Shown here piece after piece: positions 22,301 through 34,300 of a stretch of 64,000 nt of DNA; positions within the stretch are counted from its first letter, which is position 1; each line of letters opens with the position of its first letter. Origin of the DNA: Aplectana chamaeleonis (taxonomy: Eukaryota; Nematoda; Chromadorea; Rhabditida; Cosmocercidae); the NCBI GenBank assembly GCA_029168955.1, contig JAPDOI010000064.1, positions 2,046,001 to 2,110,000 on the forward strand, in the 5' to 3' direction. The notes beneath the pieces were generated by a model. That model had not been told where the DNA came from, made no database searches, and was given only the letters and a program-made list of their open reading frames with translations. Made by a program: the position numbers and the translations under genes.

Positions 22301-25300
22301 GGACGATTTGGAGGCAGAGACTGTGAGCGTTATGCGATCGAAGAAACATTTCAACTCGATCAAGTAGTCATTGATCTTACTGGTGGCTACCTTAATGTCG
22401 CGATCTCGGCACAGAATAGTAATATCATCCGCGTATGCAACGACCTTGATGTCTTGAGGGGGAACGGGCAGATCTTCTAGATATAAACTGAAAAGAGCAG
22501 GCGATAAAACTCCTCCTTGAGGGACACCAGCGGCGATGGGGATGCTATTGGAAACATGTCCCTGGAATAGCACATTTGCCCGACGTCCTTTAGTGAAGGC
22601 AGTTATCCACCGCTTCTGCCATGGCTTGATGGTAGACTTCAACAGACTCTCTGATAGTAGGCCTAGATTGACAGTGTCAAATGCCTTTGTTAAGTCGAGG
22701 GCCACACCAACAGTACGTTGCACGCTTCCGCGTCGGAAGAGCTTCCAGCGCCGCAGCCGCAGATATGCTAACTCTAGGTGGGCTTTTGAAACTGGAAACT
22801 AAGAAAAATTAGAGAAAATTGTATAAAAAAGCCACATCGAGTCGGCTTTGGCGCTGGAAACCCGACTGACTCGAGCGCGTGCGGCCGCAAAGCGTGTCGA
22901 GACGCAATTGCGGACCGGAATTTGGCCCAGATAAGCACAGTAGGTGGCAGCTAGTGAGACGTACGCGGCGCGCAACGCGGATCTGGTATCCAGCTGCTCT
23001 AATTCCGACCATGTGTCCCGCGTTATAATGACGAAATCACGTTAAAGGTTGATAATGGGATCGTGCTGTAGTCACACGCCTGAGTTGGTTCCATCTCCTG
23101 GCCAAAAACATTAGTATACGTAACGTGGTATTAGATCAGGTCAATTGGAGATGTCTTGTGATTTACTTCCAATGCATGTATTTTTATTTACGAGAAAATA
23201 CGATTTACGGTGCAAAATGTCGTAAATCGTAAACCGTAATTACGAGGCCAAAAAACACCGTAAATCGTTATTCGTAAACCGTAATTACGCACACCCCTGG
23301 TGGCCATCACTCGACGCAGACGACACGCGACGCGGTGAATGCGTCCCACGCTACGCGAAAAACGCTGTGCGGGGCCTTCCCTGTTAGTGTGGGGTCAAGT
23401 ACTTCAAACTTGCCTAATTGAACCGACAGCAACGCCAGTCTTAAGCCTGTCCCCGTGAGTTCTTCGTATACTCCCCTTGGAAATGCCTCTCCGATTTAAG
23501 TTACGTGTGCCTTATCCTGGGCTATTTAAGTTACATGTGCTGCCGAGATGTCGTACGTTCATGCCGTGGCAGTGTGGAGGAAAGAAGAACACCTCTGTGC
23601 AAGCCGACGTCACCCCCTCCACGTAGAGGGTTTTTGTCATAGTGGAGATGCTGGCCGGCCGCGTCTCTCCTTCGGATTCTCCTGCTAAGGGCCGGCGTGG
23701 AGAGGAATTCTGGACCCGCTCAGAAGTACCTATGCGCCACGTGCGGCAAGGATGTCACCTGGAAGAAAACAAGCGTCCAGTGCCTCGGATGCCAAAGGTG
23801 GCTGCATCTCTCCTGTTCGGGTCTCAGCTCTGTGAGGCATCATAACTCTTCTTTTCGATGTGTTTTGTGCTCCTCACCTACCGCCTCATATTCCTCAAAC
23901 TCCAATCGCCCCCTTTCCATTGTCCACATAAATCTCAACGGCCTTGGTGCCAAGCTTTCTGAGCTCTCTCTGTTCGCACGTACTTACCATCCAGACGTAA
24001 TCATGGTTCAAGAAGCCAAGCTCTCTCCATACCCTACCCGTCCTCATCCTAATATCCCGGGCTATACTGCCTTCCATGCTCCAAGGTCAGCTCTTGGCGG
24101 AGGAGTTTCAACCTTTGTTTTATCTCCTCTCCCTTCCCACCTCATACCCAACACCCCCACGGATGGTACTCTCGAGTACCTTCCAATCCATCTCTTTCTT
24201 AAAACACCCCTTTCCCTTTTCAACATATATATTCCACCCACTACCTCATGCCCCCCATCTTACGATCCTGTTCCTCTACTTAAGCAGCTAAACGACTGCT
24301 CCCTCTCATCCTCAGTTGTCTTCGCGGGCGATTTCAATGCTCACAATTTTTGCTCGTCATTTAATACTGACGCTAGAGGAAATGACGTCGAAGAATGGGC
24401 AGAGAAGTGAGACCTGGTCATCTTAAACGATGATCAGCCCACTCGCCTCCCTACCAACGGCCGGTCTTCCAGCCCAGACATATCTCCTGTCTCGTCCAAC
24501 CTCTCTAACTCTTGCTCATGGTCTACCTCAACCACTTTGCCAAGCGCTTATGTCCCCGTCTTTATCCATATCGGTCTCTCCAACTCTCTCGCTCCCTATT
24601 CTGGTGTTGGTCAACGTTCTTATCTTAATTTATGCTGAGCAGACTGGCCTCTGTTCAGTGAGGTTGCGTTTCATCTAGCGGCCGATTACCCTTGGAATGC
24701 ACCAGAAATAGTGCCATTTATCTGACGCGATCCGCAGAGCCATGAAAGCGGCTATTTTTGTCGGCCGCGCCAAGACTTTCTATTCAAATGCCATAAGCGA
24801 GATCCTCGATAAGATCAGGACAAGAGATGCCAGGAGAGCGGTCAACCATCTGGACCCCGTCGTTGCTGAACTTGACGATGAGATCAGAAAGCATTTAGAC
24901 AGGCGCAAGAAAGAAGAGTGGGAAAATTTCACCGGGCAGATGGATTTCAATACGGACAGTGTAGCTACTTGGAAGGTATAACTGAAGCTCTCGGGTAAGT
25001 GCTCGACTGCTACCGTCTCCACAATCGAATTCGACGACGGTGTATTCAAATCAGTAAAAGAAGCCGCTTATGCGCTCGGGAGAAATTTTTTCATCAACAG
25101 TGCAAAGCGTGGTCCGCAGAACAGAGTAACGGTAAGAGAGCTGTGCCGCCTTCCGCTTATGAGCACGGCCAAAGCATTCACTACGACGCAAGTTGAGAAA
25201 GTTATAAGGATATGCGGAATTCAAAGCGGTTGGTCCAGACGGGATATATTCTGCTGTCTTGAAGAAGATACCGAATGAAATCCTTCCGCTTCTCACTGAT

Positions 25301-28300
25301 TTGATAAACACCTCGTTCAGATCGTGCATCATCCCACAGAATTGGAAGACAGCTAACTTTGTGCCGCTGCCCAAGCCGGGGGAACCTCAGGCTTTAGTCA
25401 AGGGATACAGACCCATTAGCTTGCTGTCCACCTTCGCAGAGGTCGCCGAAAAACTGATCGTAAAGGACTTGAAGGAGCACAAAGAGGGGCAAGTGATTTA
25501 GCATGGATTCAGAAAGCTGCATGCCACCACGACAGCTTTGCTGGATATTACTAGCTTTGCCATTGATGGGTTCAACCCCCAGAAGCTACAGAGAACTGTG
25601 GCTGTTGCCTTAGATCTCACCAAGGCATTCGACACAGTAAACCGTGGAGTTCTGTCAAGCAACCTAAAGGATTCTTCAATACCGCCGTGGCAAAAGCGCT
25701 GGATAGCGGCATTCACTAAGGAAAGACGAGCTAGAATATCAAGATGATCGCCTATGCTCCCCAGGATATCAAGGTGGTCGCATATGCCCATAATATGACA
25801 ATAATGCGTAAGGATCGGGATATAAATTTGGCCGCCTCCAAGATCAATGAGTACCTGGTCACGCTGAATAGCTTTTTCGACCGCAAAATGCTAAAGATCT
25901 CTGCATCCAAATCGTCGGTATTGGTACTCACAACGAATCCATCGGAGCACAGCGCTCACCCGCATGTCGAGTGGGACGGAGATCGATTACCTGCTGCTCG
26001 CTTTCCCAAAGTGCTCGGTGTGGTGCTTGATCCATGGCTCAAGTTTTATAAGAACACCGAGCAGAAGCAGGCCGTCGTCAAAGCGAAGCTTAATGTGCTC
26101 AGAGCCCTGGGCGGTACATCATGGGGCAGTAGCAAGGAAACTGTTATCAGGACACACAAGGTCATACTTCAGCCTGCTCTGGAGTACGCTGCACCGGTGT
26201 GGCAGCACTTGGTATCAGAAACCTCTTGGACCAAGATGCAGCGTGTACAGAATGCCGCACTTCGTATAGCTACCGGATGTGCAAGAAGTTCCCCAGTCGA
26301 GCACTTGCATGCGGAGACACGATTATTACCAGTATAGGAGCACTGTCAGATCCAGGCCCAACTTTTTTCATCAATATCATAGAGCAACCCAACCACCCCT
26401 CATGGAGAGTGCTGAACCCCGTCAGAGAGAGAGAGAGAGACATCAGAAAGCCATTCGTCGATGCTCCAAGCAAAGTCAATCTGCAAAGATGGCACGACTC
26501 ACAGCAAGAACGACTCCTTCTGTTGCGCGAGGAGCACACACAGTTCGTACGGTGTCCTCTGGAAAATGCTGCGGTAAATCCTATCCTGGGAGTTGTGCCG
26601 CCCCGGGTCTGCACATCGGAGTCTCGACCCAGAAGGAGGGCCAGATGCACCCTGGCATCGCTGCGCTGTGGTCACTCTACTATGTTTATGGCCTACGTTA
26701 GCAAGATTGACAGCAGCAAATCGGACGTTTGCCCGGACTGTGGATGCCACGGCTACGATACGGCACATTTGTTTAATTGTCCGGAGAGACCAACCTTGTT
26801 GACCACAATGGACCTATGGACGAATCCATTACTGGTCGCCCAGTTCTTCAACCTTTGAAAAAACCCTCGACGTGGCTGCAAAGAAGAAGAAGAAGTTACA
26901 TGTAACATATCAGAGGCGCAGTGCACGAGGTATCCTGTCGATATGTTGCACGTAACTTGAGTGACCTGAGATGAGTTGCAAGTGACTCAATTCAGGTTAG
27001 ATATGTAACGAGTAATTTGTTTTCGGCGTTTCATGCTACAACTAACTTGTAATCATTTTTTTGAGCTTGCTTCATATTGAGGAAACTATAAATTTTGGGT
27101 GAGACGACAGCCTTTCCTAACAGGACCAATCGTTTAACCAAACCACTTACAAAACAAGAAAGCCAGTTTTTAATTGATGGCGACCTGGCGGAACACAACT
27201 ACGAGTGTTTTCAGCAGCCTGCGCTGCATCGTGCGCGCCTCCGAGAAATGTGGTGATCGATTGGCGCACGCGACAGGCGCGCGGGCTGAACAGTAGTCCG
27301 CAGCTATCTCTTTCGCGGCTACACCCCCATATCAACGGTTTCATTCCGTTCGTGAGGGGAGGGAGGAAAGGAGTAGCGTGGCGCATACATGCACGCACGC
27401 TGAGTGATGGAAATTCTGTTCTAGTACGGATTGTACTTATAGTCTCTTTTTCTTTCTTGAATAGAGCGTCTTTCTGGTCCCCGTCGTACTCGGCCAATCG
27501 GCTGTAGCTAGTTCGGTTGATTAGCGTTATGCAAATCGGGTGCGAAAATGCATCCGTTTGGCCGCATTATGCACGCCTGAGCCGTCCGTGGCCTTCCCGA
27601 TCGGTACGCATGTAATACATAGCACTCCCGAATCGAAAAATCCTCCCAATATGGCAGGCGTGAGCCCGCCGAGTCCGGCCTAATCCGGCTGTGGTCGTCG
27701 CGGTCGATACGTATGCAATGCGTGTTTGCTGAGGTAGAAATCCATGGCCTGACTGAGCCGTCCGCAGTGCGCTCGAGTATGCCTGAATAATCGATTGGGT
27801 TACAGCCGACCACTAGGGATGGCGCAGGAAGGCGTTGGATTACCAGAGACAGTTTAGTCCGGCCATCGGTCGACTGTTATGGGGGCCTCTGAGGTTAATT
27901 TCTATACTTAAGAATACTGGTGTGGGAAGATTGTGGACGTGTGATCATTATGAGGAGTATGACAAGGCAATCGGCTTGGAGAAGTTGGAGAAGCTTGCGT
28001 GTTCACAGCCTGTGTTCTCTGATACATTTGAGGGCAAAAAGCGGTGGGTTTGTTTTATTTTCAAATCTTCACCGGTTTCTAGGTTTACCCGTCTGGATTC
28101 ACATGTTTCATTTTGATTACGTGAAGTAAAGGGTTACTAATTTTGATCGTTTTAGTGAGAAGCAGCTGGAGAATATGATTCTCAACTTTGGTCCTCAGCA
28201 TCCTGCTGCTCACGGTGTGCTTCGGCTTGTGCTAAAGTTAGAGGGCGAGGTAGGCTTTTATGTTTTTTTCTATTTTCACTCAGTAGGCGCGTGCGTGTAG

Positions 28301-31300
28301 GGCAGTGGCAATAGGCGCCACTGTCGCTCATCAGGTCGAGTGGTCAATTATCGCCCAATGCCAACCAAACTTTCTACTCTTCGGGGGCAGAAATTCAATA
28401 CGAGACTTGTATGGGAGCACAAGAACCCTAACTTGAACATCGGCCGGCCCGCAAGTCACTGTATAAGCCCAATACACATTCAAAAGCGTCTGCGATATCG
28501 AGTGGAAGTGAACTGTGTGGCGCATCTCAAGAGGGATTGATTAACGTTGAGAATTTCATCCTTTATTTTTACTCTTTCTTGACTTATTTTTGACTTAAGC
28601 GGTTGGCTTTCGCCTGACGCGGTCATTCCGCATCTTCATCGAGGTGTGCCGTCCTAGTAGTCAGCCGTGTCCATTTGTCACGGTTCTCAGCCATAATTTG
28701 AACACAATCCATCCATTGGTCGCTATTCCTTTTCCTGCGAAGTAAAACATCGCGCCTGAATTGCTTTCTGGCCGTTTCTTACTCTTACTTATAACATAGA
28801 ACTGTCAGTGTTGGTAGATCACTTTCAGCTCTCTGATTTCTCTTATCAACCGATCTGAGAACAGAATCAGGAATCGGAGCGTGAGCGATCCGTGCGCGCG
28901 GAGTATACCCAATAGGGTTCGGCGTGGGGTGTGCATATCCACACCGGAGGGTCTGAGCTGCGCAATGGTGGAGGGAGGGGGGTCTGAGCTCTACAGGGAG
29001 ACCACGTGAATCATTCTGACCGGGGGTATTAGGTATACTGTTTAGAATTTTTTGCGAATAATTCGGTAATACCGTCCAATTAAGATGAAACCTTGTTGTA
29101 ATTAAATTTACGTAAATGTTAAAATTATAGTAAAGGTTCTCCTACGGTTGAATATAAGGCACATAGGTTCTGGGCGTGTGTCCTGGATAGTTGTTTACTG
29201 AATTGTAAATACAGGCTCTAACACGGCGAAATTCACTTGGTTCCTACGCGTGCTGGTGGGAAGCGGAGGGTAGAGACAGTGAGAGAGCGTAGGGCTGACG
29301 GAGGCCGAGGTGGCGCGCGCGCGCCGCTCGCGCCTCGAGTGATGTGAATTTCGACGTTTTATATAGAGTAAGAACAGATTGGAAGCTACGGAATGGGGCG
29401 GGAGAAAAGAGTGGATGCAATGAATGAAGTTATTGGCAAAGGCGAAGACGACGAGATGTACCAAAGGAATAAAAATGTTTTCAGAGAAGAACAGGTCTCT
29501 TTAAATGTTTGGAAAACACGCCTTAATAAGTGGTTAGATACGAAAATAGGTGCTTCAACATTAGCCAGGCCAGACATGGCAAAAACACTCGCTAGTTGAA
29601 AAGAGCGTCATCTAATCTGGTTACGTTTCGAATTTCATTCTCCGAAACCCACTCATACACCAAGCAAACGACACGGGTTCGATCCCGCAAAGTGCTTAAT
29701 TTTTGCAAGACGTTGGACCTCACATTGTTTTGCAAAGTAAGGGTCACGACAATAAGATATTCGAGTCGAGAGTGGTAGATTAACCCTATATACAAATTTT
29801 CAGTCTCTAAGATGGACGCTGAAAGGCACTTCCCTGTGTGGCCCACACCTGTCGCAGGAGCGATCGCGCTGGAAGTATACATTTTTGCAAGATTTGAGTC
29901 AGGAGAATACGATTATCGAGTCCAGCGTGGTCGATTTATCTCGTATACTCACTTTCACCGTCCAATATAGATGCTTAACACCGCTACAGTATGAGGCCTC
30001 ACACTTTTCTCAGGTGTGGTCCCACCGGAAGTCGTCAAATTCGAAATTTAGGTGTGACGAGAGTAGGATATTTGAGACCAGCGTGGTCGATTAACCCTTT
30101 CTACAATCTTTTGCCGTCCCAGCGTAATGTCGAAGACCGCTACATAGGAAGCGGAACAAGGTAAGAAAACGTGAAAAAACGTCGAAGTCCACAAACCTGG
30201 AGTTAAAACACCTGTAACTTAACTTCCAAAAGAGCTACCCCGTTTTTGAGTAAAACAAAGAAACTAGGTTTGTAACCCTACCGAATGAAACTTTACTCGC
30301 TCCCAGAGGACGCCTTACAAAAAAGCATTTACTACGTGTGGACATTTGATGTTTTGAGCATAAATGTCCACACCTAGCCAGTGCATTTAGGATTTACGTT
30401 TTTTTTACATTTTTTACCTTGTTCCGCTTCCTATTTAGCGGTTTTCGGCGTTACACTGAGACGGTAAAAGATTGTATATCAGATAAATCGACCACGCTGG
30501 ACTCAAATATCCTACTCTTGTGACACCTAAATTTCAAAGTTGCGCAACCGCACCTGCGATAGGTGTGGGCCACACAGAGAAGTGCCTTTCAGCGTCCACC
30601 TTAGAAGGCTGCGAATTTGTATACTGGGTAAATCTACCACTCTCGACTCGAATATCTCATTTTCGTCACCCTTACTTTGCAAAAAATGTGAGGTCTAATG
30701 TTTTCCGAAAATTAAGCACCTTGTGGGATCCAACCCGTGTCATGTGTTTCGTGTATGAGTGGGTTTCGGAGAATAAAATTCGCAACGTAGCCAGATCGGG
30801 TGACGCTCTTTCGAACCAGAAGTCCATACGTCTGAAGTGACATGTTCTTCTTGGACTTGCGAAATGAGTTTACGAACTCATATCAATTTTAAAAACATTT
30901 ATTTCTTCGCGACATCCCGTATTCTTGAGCTTAGCCAATCACTTCATCTTCTCCATGTTTCTTTTCCACCGCATATTGTGGTGAGCGCGAAGCGCTCACC
31001 AGGATTTGGCTTTGATCTCTTCCCGCGCGGATGCCCTACAATGAGATCACCTATTCATACCGTCAACAGAGGTATGAGCTGTACACTATTCGACGCGCTG
31101 CAAGAAATTACATATGTGTGCAACTTTTTCATCCCAATTGGTCCCGGCTTTCTGGAAGTTATGACCTCTCAAAGTACGCAAAACGTTCTCCACCACCGCC
31201 TCCGCCTCCGCCACCGCCTCCGCCTCCACCTCCGTCCGTCGAAAACCATTTTTTGGAAGGCGTGGACCAAATCGCTCGAAAATTTGTGACTAGATGTAAT

Positions 31301-34300
31301 AGACCACGGGAATGACGAAAATAATTGTCAGAACTCACCATAATGACTTCTGGGCCCTAACGGGCGTTTGAAACTCGGAAACCGGCCTCTCAAGATTAGT
31401 TTATAAAAATGACGGGTTTTTCGTTATCAGTCATTGTTTTCTTAGAGACTCCATATAAATACCTTGCTCTCTAGGGTGGTGTACTCTAAACGTCCGGCTT
31501 GGAACAGGACGCTATGCGGAAGGGTTGTTTTTGAGCGTGGCGCGTGTTTGTACCATGCGCACCAAAGATAAGAAGTCGTCGCAGGGTGTGCTGAAGTGTC
31601 GGTTGACTATGCGAGACCGCAGTAGGAGTATGCAGGACGTCGTGGAACTACAGCAACCCCTCAGTAGGGGTGTGCAGGACGCCGTAGAATGTGTGCAGGA
31701 CCTCAGTAGGAGTGTGCAGAACCTTAGTAGGAGTGTGCAGGACATCATGGGACCTGTGCAGGACCCCAGTAGGGGTGTGCAGGACGTCGTAGAATGTGTG
31801 CAGGACCTCAGTAGGAGTGTGCAGGACCTTAGTAGGAGTGTGCAGGACATCATGGGACCTGTGCAGGACCCCAGTAGGGGTGTGCAGGACATTTTGGGAC
31901 CTGTGCAGGACCCCAGTAAGGGTGTGCAGGACGTCGTAGAATGTGTGCAGGACCTCAGTGGGAGTGTGCAGGACCTTAGTAGGAGTGTGCAAGACATCAT
32001 GGGACCTGTGTGCAGGACCCCAGTAGGGGTGTGCAGGACCTCAGTAGGAGTGTGCATGACATTATGGGACCTGTACAGGACCTCAGTAGGAGTGCGCAGG
32101 ATATCATGGAACGTGTGCAGGACCCCAGTAGGGGTGTGCAGGACGTCGTAGAATGTGTGCAGGACCTCAGTAGGAGTGTGCAGGACCTTAGTAGGAGTGT
32201 GCAGGACATCATGGGACCTGTGTGCAGGACCCCAGTAGGGGTGTGCAGGACCTCAGTAGGAGTGTGCATGACGTTATGGGACCTGTACAGGACCTCAGTA
32301 GGAGTGCGCAGGATATCATGGAACGTGTGCAGGACCCCAGTAGGGGTGTGCAGGACATCGTAGAATGTGTGCAGAACATCAGTAGGAGTGTGCAGGACAT
32401 CATGGGACCTGTGCAGGACCCCAGTAGGGGTGTGCAGGACGTCGTAGAATGTGTGCAGGACCTTAGTAGGAGTGTGCAGGACATCATGAAACATGTGCAA
32501 GACCCCTGTAAGGATGAGCAGGACTTCATGGAATGTGTGCAGGACATCAGTAGGAGTGTGCAGGACATCATGAAGCGTGTGCAGGACCCCAGTAGGGTTG
32601 AGCAGGACGTCATGGAATGTGTGTAGGACCTTAGTAAAATTACACAGGACATCATAGAACGTGTGCAGGACCCCAATAGGGGTGTGCAGGACATCATGGA
32701 ATGTGTGCAGGACCTTAGTAGGAGTGTGCAGGACATCATGAAACGTGTGCAAGACCCCTGTAAGGATGATCAGAACTTCGTGGAATGTGTGCAGGACATC
32801 AGTAGGAGTGTGCAGGACATCAGTAGGAGTGTGCAGGACATCATGAAGCGTGTGCAGGACCCCAATAGGGGTGTGCAGGACATCATGGAATGTGTGCAGG
32901 ACCTTAGTAGGAGTGTGCAGGACATCATGAAACGTGTGCAAGACCCCTGTAAGGATGATCAGAACTTCGTGGAATGTGTGCAGGACATCGGTAGGAGTGT
33001 GCAGGACATCATGAAACGTGTGCAAGACCCCTGTAAGGATGAGCAGGACTTCATGGAATGTGTGCTGGATCTCAGTAGGGGTGTGCAGGACGCCGTAGAA
33101 TGTGTGCAGGACCTCAGTAGGAGTGTGCAGGACCTTAGTAGGAGTGTGCAGGACATCTGGGGACCTGTGCAGGTGCACAGTAGGGGTGTGCAGGACGTCG
33201 TAGAATGTGTGCAGGACCTCAGTAGGAGTATGCAGGGCCTTAGTAGGAGTGTGTGCAGGACATCATGGGACCTGTGCAGGACCCCAGTAGGGGTGTGCAG
33301 GACCTCAGTAGGAGTGTGCAGGACATTTTGGGACCTGTGCAGGACCCCAGTAAGGGTGTGCAGGACGTCGTAGAATGTGTGCAGGACCTCAGTGGGAGTG
33401 TGCAGGACCTTAGTAGGAGGTGCAGGACATCATGGGACCTGGGTGCAGGACCCCAGTAGGGGTGTGCAGGACCTCAGTAGGAGTGTGCATGACATTATAG
33501 GACCTGTACAGGACCTCAGTAGGAGTGCGCAGGATATCATGGAACGTGTGCAGGACCCTGTAAGGGGTGTGCAGGACGTCGTAGAATGTGTGCAGGACCT
33601 CAGTAGGAGTGTGCAGGACCTTAGTAGGAGTGTGCAGGACATCATGGGACCTGTGCAGGACCCCAGTAGGAGTGTGCAGGACATCATGGAACCTGTAGAC
33701 CCCAGTAGGGGTGTGCAGGACATCGTAGAATGTGTGCAGAACATCAGTAGGAGTGTGCAGGACATCATGGGACCTGTGCAGGACCCCAGTAGGGTGTGCA
33801 GGACGTCGTAGAATGTGTGCAGGACCTTAGTAGGAGTGTGCAGGACATCATTAAACATGTGCAAGACCCTGTAAGGATGAGCAGGACTTCATGGAATGTG
33901 TGCAGGACATCAGTAGGAGTGTGCAGGACATCATGAAGCGTGTGCAGGACCCCAGTAGGGTTGGAGCAGGACGTCATGGAATGTGTGTAGGACCTAGTAA
34001 AATTACACAGGACATCATGGAACGTGTGCAGGACCCCAATAGGGGTGTGCAGGACATCATGGAATGTGTGCAGGACCTTAGTAGGAGTGTGCAGGACATC
34101 ATGAAACGTGTGCAAGACCCCTGTAAGGATGATCAGAACTTCGTGGAATGTGTGCAGGACATCAGTAGGAGTGTGCAGGACATCATGAAGCGTGTGCAGG
34201 AGCCCAGAAGAGGTGTGCAGGACATCATGGAATGTGTGCAGGACCTTAGTAGGAGTGTGCAGGACATCATGAAACGTGTGCAAGACCCCTGTAAGGATGA

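Larger units (their letters stand above)
21262..22942. repeat. 283-bp MITE split by LINE copy B
   Basis: Ends TACTGTGCTTATCTGGGCC and GGCCCAGATAAGCACAGTA belong to about 65-bp inverted repeats that run to gcggccgcacgc. Without the LINE (and one target duplication) it is about 283 bp, the same length as the intact copy at 63461-63743. TA at both ends suggests a TA target, as in Tc1/mariner-type MITEs. Confidence 0.88.
19292..23299. mobile_element. hAT-like non-autonomous transposon carrying four nested insertions
   Basis: Terminal repeats CAGGGGTGTGCGTAA and TTACGCACACCCCTG are perfect inverses, and subterminal regions on both sides repeat cgtaaaccgtaaatcgtaaa. An exact 8-bp target duplication flanks it. 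CAGGGGTG-like ends with 8-bp duplications are hallmarks of the hAT superfamily. No hAT transposase is visible, so it is non-autonomous. The 4,008 bp include insertions at 20.20, 20.52, 20.72 and 21.26 kb; the residual core is about 2 kb. Confidence 0.85.

Noticed and set aside
27500..27820. Possible MITE with GC-rich ends in intron 1
   Set aside because: I looked for inverted ends and found only short, non-terminal matches.
31190..31237. Polyproline coding domain
   Set aside because: A simple (ccgcct)n tract inside intron 3 with no surrounding coding signal.
31997..33178. 393-codon repetitive protein gene on the minus strand
   Set aside because: It is the minisatellite; openness follows from the 21-bp period, and the opposite strand is equally open. 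No start, splice or polyadenylation context.
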